Part shown: piece after piece, positions 8,941-16,724 of the stretch
Layout: each line of letters starts with the position of its first letter
Numbering within the stretch: position 1 is the stretch's first letter
From: CAZEHS01 sp964649745
Lineage (GTDB): Bacteria > Bacillota > Clostridia > Peptostreptococcales > Acidaminobacteraceae
Direction: 5' to 3'
Assembly (NCBI GenBank): GCA_964649745.1
Contig: CAZYQI010000013.1
Coordinates: forward strand, 21,799-85,798
Length of the DNA: 64,000 nt
The notes under the pieces: generated by a model
Databases searched by the model: none
What the model saw: the letters and a program-made list of their open reading frames with translations, nothing else
What the model was told of the DNA's origin: nothing
Translations under genes and position numbers: made by a program

Positions 8941-9865
8941 GTGGGTTCACCCTGGGAACGGGCAAAAGATTTACGATTTCTGTAAGCACCTTTGAGGAGG
9001 TTTCCCCCCGATACCGTCCACCGGGACTTATCATCGTGCGATGCCCCAAAACCGGTAAAACCAGCTTTTGAATGTCCTCCGGCTGGACCCACTCTCTTTC
9101 CGCAATATAAGCCCATGCCTTGGCTGCTCGGTAAAGCGCAATGGTTCCCCGGGGGCTTACCCCAAGGCTTACCGCCTCATGGGTCCGGGTTGTCCGAACG
9201 ATCTCTGCAATATAGCGTTCCAGTTCCGGGCTGATGTAAACCTTCTCTGTTTCACTCTGCAGAGCCTTCAGGGTATTGACATTGAGTATCGGCTGTGGAA
9301 ATGCCACATTCCCTCCCCTGCGGTGACGTATTACGTTCAGCTCCGCAGAGGTGTCCACGGGATAGCCAATGGATATCCGCATAAGGAATCGGTCCAGCTG
9401 TGCTTCGGGTAGAGGAAAGGTGCCTTCGAACTCCACAGGGTTTTGGGTGGCAATGACCCAAAAGGGGGTGTCCATGAGATAGGTTGATCCCTCAATGGTG
9501 ACCTGTTTCTCCTCCATCGCCTCCAAGAGACTTGATTGGGTTTTAGGCGTGGCACGGTTGATTTCATCTGCCAGAATAATCTGGTGGTGGATAGGCCCTT
9601 TTCTGAACACCATCTCCCCCTTTACCCGGTCCAGCCAGCTATAGCCCAGTATATCCGCGGGCAAAAGGTCCGAGGTACATTGAATTCGACTGAACGTACA
9701 ACTGAAAACGGAGGCCATGGCCCTTGCCAGGGTTGTCTTGCCCACACCCGGCACATCTTCAATCAGCACATGCCCCTCGCAGAGCAGAGCCGTCACCATG
9801 AGCTTCAGGACATCCCGAGGGCCCACAAACTGCTTTTCCAGTTCTTCAATCACCTGCTTGACCAT
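8924..9865 (-). CDS. MoxR-family AAA+ ATPase
   Basis: A 313-aa cytosolic AAA+ protein with Walker A PGVGKTT (39-45), Walker B IILADEINRA (96-105), a sensor-1 region FWVIATQNPVE and the FPLPEAQLDRF motif typical of MoxR. MoxR ATPases are thought to act as chaperones that activate or assemble partner proteins, often vWA or DUF58 proteins. It is the first gene of the trio with DUF58 and transglutaminase, followed by dnaB and the GNAT gene on the same strand. Confidence 0.92.
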   Translation of the reverse strand: MVKQVIEELEKQFVGPRDVLKLMVTALLCEGHVLIEDVPGVGKTTLARAMASVFSCTFSRIQCTSDLLPADILGYSWLDRVKGEMVFRKGPIHHQIILADEINRATPKTQSSLLEAMEEKQVTIEGSTYLMDTPFWVIATQNPVEFEGTFPLPEAQLDRFLMRISIGYPVDTSAELNVIRHRRGGNVAFPQPILNVNTLKALQSETEKVYISPELERYIAEIVRTTRTHEAVSLGVSPRGTIALYRAAKAWAYIAEREWVQPEDIQKLVLPVLGHRTMISPGGRYRGETSSKVLTEIVNLLPVPRVNPHESQR

Positions 9866-9951
9866 ATCCTCACCTCGTTGTCAGACTATTCACTATCTTA
9901 ATTATGGCACGGGGCCCGCCGGGGGGGCTTTAAGATTTCGTAATCCTTTAC

Positions 9952-10001
9952 AAAAAATACAAACCGCAGTCTCCTCTTTGAGAATCTGCGGTTTGTATTT
10001 T
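9952..10001 (-). terminator. Terminator after rplI
   Basis: A 16-bp inverted repeat (AAAATACAAACCGCAG and its complement) lies just past the rplI stop. The minus transcript ends in GUAUUUUUUG. The symmetrical A/T tracts would also allow function on the plus strand, where no gene needs it. Confidence 0.85.
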
Positions 10002-10003
10002 GA

Positions 10004-10450
10004 TTATTCAACTGTGACATTGATTTTAAGTTTGCAGGAAACTCCGGGGTAAAGCTTGATTTCGACAACCTTCTCACCCTTGTCCTTAATAGCGTGCTCC
10101 AGTTGGATTTTCCGCTTATCCAGGACCACTCCATGTTGTTTTTCCAACCCTTCCGCAATATCCTTGGAAGTCAGGGAGCCGAACAACTTGCCGCCCTCTC
10201 CACCCTTGCCCTTCAGCTCCACGGTAAGGGTCTCGATGTGGCGCCCCTGGGCCCTGGCTTCTTCCAGCTCCTTGGATTTCCGATCGTCCATGGCCGCCTT
10301 TATGTGGGCCTGTTCACGGATGGTGGAATCCGTTGCCGGCTTCGCCAACCCCTTCGGCATCAGAAAATTGCGGCCATGGCCGTCGCTCACTTCCAGGACA
10401 TCTCCCTTTTTTCCGGTTCCCTTTACATCCTTTAAAAGAATCACTTTCAT
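10004..10450 (-). CDS. rplI: 50S ribosomal protein L9
   Basis: A 148-aa protein that binds 23S rRNA and stabilises the L1 region. The N-terminal RNA-binding part starts MKVILLKDVKGTGKKGDVLEVSDGHGRNFL (shown here only as a family hallmark), then a long connecting helix and a C-terminal domain. The start is preceded by AAGGAG at 9 nt. It begins 4 nt after the gdpP stop, an order also found in B. subtilis. Confidence 0.97.
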   Translation of the reverse strand: MKVILLKDVKGTGKKGDVLEVSDGHGRNFLMPKGLAKPATDSTIREQAHIKAAMDDRKSKELEEARAQGRHIETLTVELKGKGGEGGKLFGSLTSKDIAEGLEKQHGVVLDKRKIQLEHAIKDKGEKVVEIKLYPGVSCKLKINVTVE

Positions 10451-10454
10451 TTTG

Positions 10455-12446
10455 CTATTCTCCTTCCGCAATATACTCATCAATGGCTGCTTTCAGCTTT
10501 GAAACCACTTCATCCAGTTCCATATCGAAGAACTGTGCACCGGCCACGGTGAGGTGCCCGCCGCCGCCGATTTTTTCCAATATGAGCTGTACGTTGATAT
10601 CTCCCATGGACCGTCCGCTGATGAACGTTGTCCCGTCGGAGGTGCGACCCACCACGAAGGAGCAGGTGATGCCCCGGATATTAAGAAGGGCGTCCGCCCC
10701 TTGGGCTGCAACCATCCGTATGTTATCCATCTCTTCCCGGCACACCGAAATGGCCAGCTCTTCCCGATAGATCTGAGCGTTGGACACCACGTTGGATTTG
10801 GCTACGAAGGTACTGAGGTCATCCTGAAACAACTGCCGTACCATGGCTGTATCGGCTTCGAAGCGCCGTAAGAATGCTGCCGCCTCAAAGGTCCGCACCC
10901 CCGTCTTCATACTGAAGTTCTTCGTGTCTACGGTAATTCCCGCCAACAGGGCTTCTGCCTCGATTTTATCAATCTTGACGCGACTTTCCATGTACTGGAT
11001 CATTTCACTGACCAGCTCACTGGTGGAGGAGGCGTAGGGCTCCATATATTTCAGCAGCGTGTTTTCAATCATTTCCGTACCACGCCGGTGATGATCGAAC
11101 ACCACAACCCGGCTGGCCATGGCCAGAAGTTCCGGGCATTCGGTGAAGCTGGGCCGGTGTGTATCGACAACAACCAGAAGATCCTTCTCAGTGAAGCGTT
11201 CCTTTGCCTCTTGGCTGGTAAGGAAGCTGTAGGTTCCGTTATCCTGAAACTTTGCAAAAATGCTCTTAATGGCTTCATTGACTTCGTCCAATACAATATG
11301 GGCATCCTTGCCGCGGTTGATCACTGTTCGGTAAACCCCCACTGCCGCTCCGAAGGAATCCATATCCGGGTAGCGATGCCCCATGATGAATACCTGGGCG
11401 CTTTCATCGATAATCGGCCGAAATGCATGAGCGATGATTCGGGCCTTGACACGGTTCCGTTTTTCCACTGCCTTGGTTTTTCCACCGTAAAAATCAAATC
11501 CGCCGCTCTTCCTTACCACCGCCTGATCTCCACCGCGCCCAAGGGCCAGCTCTAAGGCCGAAAAGGCATGCTCCTCCAGCTGACTGAGACTCTTGGCCAT
11601 GGTTCCAACTCCAATGCTCAGAGTGACCGGTATGCGGTTTCCCGCTTCAATCTCCCGAACCTCATCCAGCAGAGAGAATCGTTTGCTTTCGATATTTTCC
11701 AAATAGCGGTTTTCAAAAATAACTAGGTAGCGATCGTTCTGAAATTTCTTGATGAGGCCGTTCATTCGCGTCGCCCAAAGATTGACACGCCGGTCGATCT
11801 CACTGACAACAAAAGGTCGTTTGTCTTCCTTAGTCTCGTTCATAACATCATCGTAATTATCGATCTGTATCAGGGCAATCAATGGTTTTTCATCTGTGTA
11901 GAGGGTCTTCAGCTGACTGTACCGTGAGATGTCCAGCCAATACAGCATCAGAATGAAACGGTCGCTGTGCTTCGGGTCATCCATTTTAATAAGATTACTG
12001 AGGACACGGTACACCCGGTCACCCACCCGCAGCTCCTGCTCGTAATTTCGGTCTTCAATCAAACGGGCCAGGTCGATCCCCGGAACCATTTCTGTCAGAT
12101 TCAGATCCAGAGCATCGCGAAACTCCATAAGTTCAGCAAACCGCGAATTATGCCAGGACAGGTTCCCGTCAAAATCCACCAGACAAAGAGGAATCGGAAC
12201 ATTCAGAAGTGCGTATCGGGATGCCGTATCGATTTCACTGGAAAGAGAATCAATGTACATGGCCCATTTCTTATTGCGATCCCTGGTAGAATGCCAGTTA
12301 TAATAAACCAGATAGAGCAGCACCAAAAGACCCGCCGCCCCCAGAGCAAGACTCTGAGTGAACAATATGGCATCGAAAACAAATATGATCCAAAGATAAA
12401 CCCGGTTATTGGGCGTAAGAAGTTTAATGATTCGGCTCGGATTCAT
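10455..12446 (-). CDS. gdpP: Cyclic-di-AMP phosphodiesterase GdpP (DHH/DHHA1)
   Basis: A 663-aa membrane enzyme that hydrolyses the second messenger c-di-AMP, affecting cell-wall and potassium homeostasis. Order: two transmembrane helices (about 15-48), a PAS-like sensor, a degenerate GGDEF domain (no GGDEF signature; FENRYLENIES occupies its place near 244-254), then the DHH domain with GHRYPDMDS (356-364), DTHRP (429-432) and DHH (451-453), and a DHHA1 domain ending GGGGHLTVAGAQ. It sits directly upstream of rplI, as in other Firmicutes. Confidence 0.95.
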   Translation of the reverse strand: MNPSRIIKLLTPNNRVYLWIIFVFDAILFTQSLALGAAGLLVLLYLVYYNWHSTRDRNKKWAMYIDSLSSEIDTASRYALLNVPIPLCLVDFDGNLSWHNSRFAELMEFRDALDLNLTEMVPGIDLARLIEDRNYEQELRVGDRVYRVLSNLIKMDDPKHSDRFILMLYWLDISRYSQLKTLYTDEKPLIALIQIDNYDDVMNETKEDKRPFVVSEIDRRVNLWATRMNGLIKKFQNDRYLVIFENRYLENIESKRFSLLDEVREIEAGNRIPVTLSIGVGTMAKSLSQLEEHAFSALELALGRGGDQAVVRKSGGFDFYGGKTKAVEKRNRVKARIIAHAFRPIIDESAQVFIMGHRYPDMDSFGAAVGVYRTVINRGKDAHIVLDEVNEAIKSIFAKFQDNGTYSFLTSQEAKERFTEKDLLVVVDTHRPSFTECPELLAMASRVVVFDHHRRGTEMIENTLLKYMEPYASSTSELVSEMIQYMESRVKIDKIEAEALLAGITVDTKNFSMKTGVRTFEAAAFLRRFEADTAMVRQLFQDDLSTFVAKSNVVSNAQIYREELAISVCREEMDNIRMVAAQGADALLNIRGITCSFVVGRTSDGTTFISGRSMGDINVQLILEKIGGGGHLTVAGAQFFDMELDEVVSKLKAAIDEYIAEGE

Positions 12447-12478
12447 TCCTGAGTCCTCCCTTGTTCTCCACTGACCCC

Positions 12479-12484
12479 ATTATA
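12479..12484 (-). promoter_or_regulatory. Putative -10 box of the gdpP-rplI promoter
   Basis: TATAAT on the minus strand about 32 nt upstream of the gdpP start. No good -35 lies at 16-18 nt; the best TTGTGA is 22 nt away, so the call is tentative. Confidence 0.4.
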
Positions 12485-12546
12485 CACCATCATGTACCCG
12501 GGCGCTTCACAATTGGCTGTTTTGAGGAATAAAAGTCCATGAAATA

Positions 12547-12578
12547 AAAAAGAGAAGTGACAGAATCACTTCTCTTTT
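12547..12578 (-). terminator. Terminator after rpsR
   Basis: A 13-bp stem (AAAAGAGAAGTGA / complement) with a CAGAA loop on the plus strand. The minus transcript ends in CUCUUUUUUAU. It closes the rpsF-ssb-rpsR operon. Confidence 0.85.
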
Positions 12579-12583
12579 GGGAC

Positions 12584-12811
12584 TTAATCGTTTACAAATG
12601 GAAGAAGTGCTACGATTCGTGACCGCTTCACAGCCATGGTCATTGCACGCTGATGCTTTGCACAGTTCCCTGTTACACGGCGGGGAAGGATCTTCCCTCG
12701 ATCGGTAAGGTAGCGGGAAAGCTTACGAATATCTTTATAATCAATGAAATCCGTTTTGTCTACACAGAAGTTACAAACCTTCTTACGTTTTCTTCGTTTA
12801 ATCATTGCCAT
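12584..12811 (-). CDS. rpsR: 30S ribosomal protein S18
   Basis: A 75-aa basic protein of the small-subunit platform, where it pairs with S6. It carries the family segments VCNFCVDKTDFIDYKD, RGKILPRRVTGNCAKHQR and IKRSRxxALLPF-like end. The Cys residues (13, 16 and one near 48) suggest the zinc-binding form. AGGAGG lies 7 nt before the start. Last gene of the rpsF-ssb-rpsR operon. Confidence 0.97.
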   Translation of the reverse strand: MAMIKRRKRKKVCNFCVDKTDFIDYKDIRKLSRYLTDRGKILPRRVTGNCAKHQRAMTMAVKRSRIVALLPFVND

Positions 12812-12826
12812 ATGATTTCCTCCTTT

Positions 12827-13246
12827 CTAAAATGGGATGTCATCGTCGTCTTCAATAGACTGGAATCCGTCAGTGGAGAAGTCCTCTCCAAAACTGTCAA
12901 GGCCTGAATCGCTGGCCGGGCGCTCTTTACGATCGCCTGCACCTCCGATGAACTCAACATTATCTGCCACGATCTCAGTCACATACCGCTTTTGTCCGGT
13001 TTTATCCTCGTAGGACCGGCTTTGAAGATAGCCTTTCACCGCGACCTGCCTGCCTTTTGCCAGGTAGTTCGCTGCATTCTCAGCAGGCTTGCCCCATACC
13101 ACAACGTTGAAGAAATCTGCCGTCTTCTCTTTTGCAAAGGGTCTGTCCACTGCGATGGCGAAAGTAGCTACTGCCTTACCGCTACCAGCGATAAAGCGGA
13201 GTTCCGGGTCACGGGTAAGTCTTCCCACCATAACAACACAGTTCAT
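12827..13246 (-). CDS. ssb: Single-stranded DNA-binding protein
   Basis: A 139-aa OB-fold protein that coats single-stranded DNA at forks and repair sites. It starts MNCVVMVGRLTRDPELR and has FFNVVVWGKPAENAANYLAKG in the OB fold. A flexible Gly/Ser/Asp tail ends in the acidic tip DDDDIPF, which recruits partner proteins. It lies between rpsF and rpsR, the standard bacterial order. Confidence 0.97.
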   Translation of the reverse strand: MNCVVMVGRLTRDPELRFIAGSGKAVATFAIAVDRPFAKEKTADFFNVVVWGKPAENAANYLAKGRQVAVKGYLQSRSYEDKTGQKRYVTEIVADNVEFIGGAGDRKERPASDSGLDSFGEDFSTDGFQSIEDDDDIPF

Positions 13247-13261
13247 TGGGAACCTCCCGGA

Positions 13262-13549
13262 CTACTTCTCTTCACGGTTGATAACAACGTAACGAACCAC
13301 TTCATCCAAAATCTTGAAGTTACGCTCAAGCTCTGCAGGCAGCGTTGTATTGGCCTTGAAATTGAAAAGGACATAGTATCCTTCTCGGAATTTCTCGATT
13401 TCATACGCCAGTTTCCGCATACCCCACTCTTCGACTGTTCCGATCTCACCATCCGCATTAACGATGGCTTTGAACTTTTCAATCAGCTCAACGCGCTTGG
13501 ACTCTTCAAGATCTGGTCGGAGAATAAAAAGGCTTTCATACTTTCTCAT
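13262..13549 (-). CDS. rpsF: 30S ribosomal protein S6
   Basis: A 95-aa protein starting MRKYESLFILRPDLEES, with the conserved WGMRKLAYEIEKFREGYYVLFNF stretch (17 of its residues match the S6 pattern around the paired strand). It partners S18 on the platform. The start at 13549 is preceded by GGGAGGTG. A 16-codon longer frame is rejected because it covers the ribosome site. First gene of the operon with ssb and rpsR. Confidence 0.97.
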   Translation of the reverse strand: MRKYESLFILRPDLEESKRVELIEKFKAIVNADGEIGTVEEWGMRKLAYEIEKFREGYYVLFNFKANTTLPAELERNFKILDEVVRYVVINREEK

Positions 13550-13625
13550 GTGTTTACACCTCCCTATGGACATTTCTAATGGCCCCCGAAGGAGCAAGGA
13601 GATTGCTTTCGCAAATCAACGACTC

Positions 13626-13654
13626 ATTATATCACTGCCCCCGCGCCTGTGCAA
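13626..13654 (-). promoter_or_regulatory. Promoter of rpsF-ssb-rpsR
   Basis: Minus strand TTGCAC (-35, plus 13649-13654), 17-nt spacer, TATAAT (-10, 13626-13631). The roughly 70-nt leader can form three short hairpins: a GAAA-capped TTGC stem, a TTCG-capped GCTCC/GGGGC stem, and a CATT/AATG stem. It may hold an S6:S18 autoregulatory element, but I cannot confirm the consensus fold. Confidence 0.7.
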
Positions 13655-13671
13655 CTCTTTTTGTGTTTCTT

Positions 13672-14859
13672 CTATTCACCCAGCTCCTTATGCAGAACTT
13701 CACCGAGCCTTTTAATGCCTTCAACGATCTTATCCTCCGGCATGTTTGAATAGTTCATCCGCCAGGTGTTCTCATGCCCCCCGTTGGGAAAGAACGAGCC
13801 TCCCGGAACAAATGCAACATGCTTTTCCAAGGCCTTTTCCATGATGTCCCGGGCGTTGAGGTGCTCCGGCATAACGCACCATGTGAAAAGTCCCCCCTCC
13901 GGAACGGTGTAGCTGACGGATTTCGGGAACTCCCTTTCCATGGTGTCCAGCATCAGATCCCGGCGTCGGTGGTACACCTGCCGTATCCTTGCGATATGCC
14001 TGTCCAGATCATAGGTTTCCAAAAATAGGTTCAACTCTCTTTGGGACATGCTGTTGCTTTGAAGATCCGCTCCCTGTTTGACCATGATGAATTTGTTCAA
14101 GACCTCGTCGCAGGCATAAACCCAGCCGATCCGAAGGCCAGGGCAAAAGGTTTTGGAGAAGGTGCCGAGAAAGATGACGCGGTCTTCGGTATCCAATGAT
14201 TTGATGGCTGGCAGGAATTCACCCTCGAAGCGGAGCTCGCCATAGGGATTATCCTCAATGATCGGCAGGTTGTACCGGTTTGCCAGCTCAACGAGCTTTT
14301 TCCGCCTTTCCAAGGACCATGTACGCCCGGTTGGGTTCTGAAAATCCGGTATCACGTAGATCATCCGACCTCTGGAATTTTCCTGAATGGCTCTTTCAAG
14401 GGCCTCCATGTCCATCCCCTGGTTGTCGGTGGGAACCTCCACGAAATCACATTGGTAGGCTTTAAATGCATTGATGGCACCCAGATAGCTTGGGCTCTCA
14501 CAGAAAACAATGTCGCCGGGGTTCAGAAAAACCCTGCCTGAAAAATCAAGTCCCTGTTGGGAGCCGTTGGTGATGAGAACGTGGTCCGGATCCGCTGAAA
14601 TGCCGACCTTCTTCATGCGCTGGGCTATTTTTTCCCGTAGGGGCTGATAGCCTTCCGTGGTGCTGTACTGCAGGGATTCCTGACCCATGTCCTCCAGCAC
14701 CTTCACGCTGATAACCTTCATTTCTTCCACCGGAAACAGCTCCGGGGCCGGAAGGCCCCCTGCGAATGAGATGATCTCAGGCCGGGCCGTCAGCTTCAGG
14801 AGCTCTCTGATCTCAGACGCCTTGATGCCTTCCATTCTTTCCGCAAACTTAAGTGCCAT
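13672..14859 (-). CDS. PLP-dependent aminotransferase, class I/II (LysN/2-aminoadipate type)
   Basis: A 395-aa fold-type I aminotransferase. Visible hallmarks are the N-terminal ISFAGGLPAPELFP, NGSQQGLD, PDFQNPTG (NPTG at 175-178) and the PLP lysine in GTFSKTFCPGLRIGW (about K236), with C-terminal RMNYSN. This subgroup (MocR-like catalytic domain without the HTH) includes 2-aminoadipate, aromatic and branched-chain aminotransferases. The substrate cannot be decided from sequence alone. It has its own promoter. Confidence 0.85.
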   Translation of the reverse strand: MALKFAERMEGIKASEIRELLKLTARPEIISFAGGLPAPELFPVEEMKVISVKVLEDMGQESLQYSTTEGYQPLREKIAQRMKKVGISADPDHVLITNGSQQGLDFSGRVFLNPGDIVFCESPSYLGAINAFKAYQCDFVEVPTDNQGMDMEALERAIQENSRGRMIYVIPDFQNPTGRTWSLERRKKLVELANRYNLPIIEDNPYGELRFEGEFLPAIKSLDTEDRVIFLGTFSKTFCPGLRIGWVYACDEVLNKFIMVKQGADLQSNSMSQRELNLFLETYDLDRHIARIRQVYHRRRDLMLDTMEREFPKSVSYTVPEGGLFTWCVMPEHLNARDIMEKALEKHVAFVPGGSFFPNGGHENTWRMNYSNMPEDKIVEGIKRLGEVLHKELGE

Positions 14860-14906
14860 GTGTTACACCTCCAGGATAATGATTAGGAAAAGGTTTGCCT
14901 GGGGCA

Positions 14907-14934
14907 ATTATAGCACTGCGTTATCGGATTTCAA
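14907..14934 (-). promoter_or_regulatory. Promoter of the aminotransferase gene
   Basis: Minus strand TTGAAA (-35, plus 14929-14934), 16-nt spacer, TATAAT (-10, 14907-14912), with GGAGGTG before the start codon. Confidence 0.6.
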
Positions 14935-14969
14935 AATAACCAATACATGTTCAAAATTTTTTGTATATT

Positions 14970-15173
14970 CTAACGATTCACGGGCTCCCCCTGCCTGAAA
15001 TGCTTTTTGATCCGCTTCTCAAGCTTGGGGCGTGTAACCCATATCTCCTTCTGGCAGGTAAGGCAGACCATTCTGAAATCCATCCCTGTCCGCACTATTT
15101 GAAAGCGTGTACCACCGCAGGGGTGGGGCTTCCTGGTTTCCACAACATCCCCTATCTGTATATCCAGCGGCAT
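14970..15173 (-). CDS. DUF951 family protein
   Basis: A 67-aa protein with the DUF951 pattern: IGDVVETRKPHPCGG, then RxGxDFRMVCLTC and W-V-TRPKLEKRIKKHF. Two Cys positions (HPCGG and CLTC) suggest a small zinc-ribbon-like fold. The family is widespread near the Firmicutes origin (yyaB-type position); its function is unknown, with nucleic-acid binding plausible from its basic C-terminus. The start at 15173 is 1 nt past the stop of the DUF3343 gene, so it is translationally linked. Confidence 0.85.
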   Translation of the reverse strand: MPLDIQIGDVVETRKPHPCGGTRFQIVRTGMDFRMVCLTCQKEIWVTRPKLEKRIKKHFRQGEPVNR

Positions 15174-15174
15174 C

Positions 15175-15444
15175 TCAGATCCCCCAATCCAGCTCTTGGT
15201 AATGGCGCGTACCGGTTTCACTGCGCGTCACCCGAAAAAGATGCATCCCCTCAACACCCCGGGACTTCAAGTCTGCCAGGGCAGAATCTTCCGTTGCGGT
15301 ATCCAGCATCAATGAAAGACCGCAGCTGGCGGTCAGATCCCTGGGTGTCGGAATAACTGTCGTCTTGTATGTTTGCTTCAGCAGCCGTTCTGCCTGCATG
15401 GCAAGATGGGTGGATTCAAATGTAATCAGATAATAAGCTGTCAT
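15175..15444 (-). CDS. DUF3343 putative Se/S carrier-like protein
   Basis: An 89-aa protein starting TAYYLITFESTHLAMQAERLL, with the conserved DLTASCGLSL segment containing a single Cys (about 41). DUF3343 proteins often sit next to YedF and have been suggested as sulfur/selenium carriers because of that cysteine. It begins 2 nt after the yedF stop, in the same operon. Confidence 0.85.
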   Translation of the reverse strand: MTAYYLITFESTHLAMQAERLLKQTYKTTVIPTPRDLTASCGLSLMLDTATEDSALADLKSRGVEGMHLFRVTRSETGTRHYQELDWGI

Positions 15445-15446
15445 GG

Positions 15447-16049
15447 CTATAACCTGATGCTGTTCCGTGCGCCGTTCATAAGTTCGACAATTGCGTACAT
15501 ATTGCCTACTCCGCCCACAGAAAGCTTATCCTTCACTTTATAGAAATCCAGACAGGTCCCACAAGAGAGGATTTGAACCCCCTCCGACTCCAGCTTCCGC
15601 AAATGCTCCAGAACGGGGGATTCGTCCAGGGTTAGCCGAACACCGCTGTTGGCAAAAAGAAGGGCCTTGGGGTAGGGCTTCGACTCCGTAAGGGTATACA
15701 TGTAGCCTCTCATAAGGATCTCACCCAGATCCCGTTCTCCCTCACCAAAATAAGGGCTCCCAATCAGAATGACCAGGTCCTGAAGCTCCGGCTTCTTATC
15801 CACCAGTGCTTCATTGGAAGGCACCATCACCTGCTGGTAAAGATCGATATACCACGTTCCGCCCTGTTCCATAACGGTTGTCTCCATATTCTGGCTTTTT
15901 GCGAATTTCAATATGTTCTCCCGGGCGGTTTCATTATCTACAATGCTGGTGATGATGCTTCCACGGTTCTCTTCAATTGCCCTTTTGGTGAAAACTACTG
16001 GCTTCGGGCATTCCATGCCCCGGGCATCCACTTCAATTTTTCGTACCAT
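15447..16049 (-). CDS. yedF: Selenium metabolism protein YedF (TusA-like + DsrE-like)
   Basis: A 200-aa, two-domain protein. The N-terminal TusA/SirA-like domain has ARGMECPKPV with the persulfide-type Cys at 14. The C-terminal DsrE-like domain ends with LSCGTCLDFY (Cys 163 and 166). The family is tied to selenium use in anaerobes by genome context, and a role in delivering selenium or sulfur is inferred. Neighbours DUF3343, YqeC and a MocA-like enzyme fit a selenium-dependent hydroxylase maturation set. Confidence 0.9.
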   Translation of the reverse strand: MVRKIEVDARGMECPKPVVFTKRAIEENRGSIITSIVDNETARENILKFAKSQNMETTVMEQGGTWYIDLYQQVMVPSNEALVDKKPELQDLVILIGSPYFGEGERDLGEILMRGYMYTLTESKPYPKALLFANSGVRLTLDESPVLEHLRKLESEGVQILSCGTCLDFYKVKDKLSVGGVGNMYAIVELMNGARNSIRL

Positions 16050-16058
16050 AGCGTCCTC

Positions 16059-16724
16059 CTATTGGAATTTTAAGTCTATCAATACAAGCAGATAGTTATG
16101 CTGGTAGAGCCAGGCGGTAAGCTGGCTGTTTCGAATGGCTGTGGCAAGGGCTCCCTCGGGTCTGAAGCCTATCCACGGGGTAAAAACCGTCAGTGCCACC
16201 CACATCATGACGATGCCTTCCGACATCCCAAGAACGGCACCTGCCAAACGATTGAGAAGGCTTAGACCCGGTAGCTTGAACAGGCGGTCCAGAATGAATG
16301 ACCCGGTCTGTATGACAAGGAGGCTGATTACCAACAGTGCTGTAAAACTGAGAAATGACAGCGTTGCTTCGTTAAGGGTCACCAAAACACCTGCGGAGGG
16401 ATCTCCCGACGTCAGCAGCATTCTCTTTATGAGTCCTGGGAGCTCTGAGCTGTTCAGCACATCCGCCAGCTGAGCAAGTACTCCCTGAGCATCCTTTGGC
16501 GACACGGTTTCGAGAAACGGTCCCAACAGCTTTTGTTGAAGCCCCGTCACCAGCTTCGGCTCGCCCCGTAGCCAGAGTTTAAGTGCCGGATGCAGTGTCC
16601 AGGTTACGACAAGGGCAGCAACAACTCCGAACATTCTGGCTGTTGTCAGCCAGAAACCACGGTTTCCGCCTCGAACTGCGAAGAACAGCATCACGCCGAT
16701 TACGGCAAGATCGATTATTTTCAC
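16059..16724 (-). CDS. CvpA family membrane protein
   Basis: A 221-aa protein with a start typical for CvpA (IDLAVIGVMLFFAVRGGNRGFW) and four predicted membrane helices. The last pair follows a GLSLLNRLAGAVLGMSEGIV motif that matches the family's LxRxLGxxxG pattern. CvpA proteins link to colicin V secretion and envelope maintenance in other bacteria; the role here is open. It overlaps the start-proximal DUF5711 gene's stop by 4 nt. Confidence 0.85.
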   Translation of the reverse strand: MKIIDLAVIGVMLFFAVRGGNRGFWLTTARMFGVVAALVVTWTLHPALKLWLRGEPKLVTGLQQKLLGPFLETVSPKDAQGVLAQLADVLNSSELPGLIKRMLLTSGDPSAGVLVTLNEATLSFLSFTALLVISLLVIQTGSFILDRLFKLPGLSLLNRLAGAVLGMSEGIVMMWVALTVFTPWIGFRPEGALATAIRNSQLTAWLYQHNYLLVLIDLKFQ

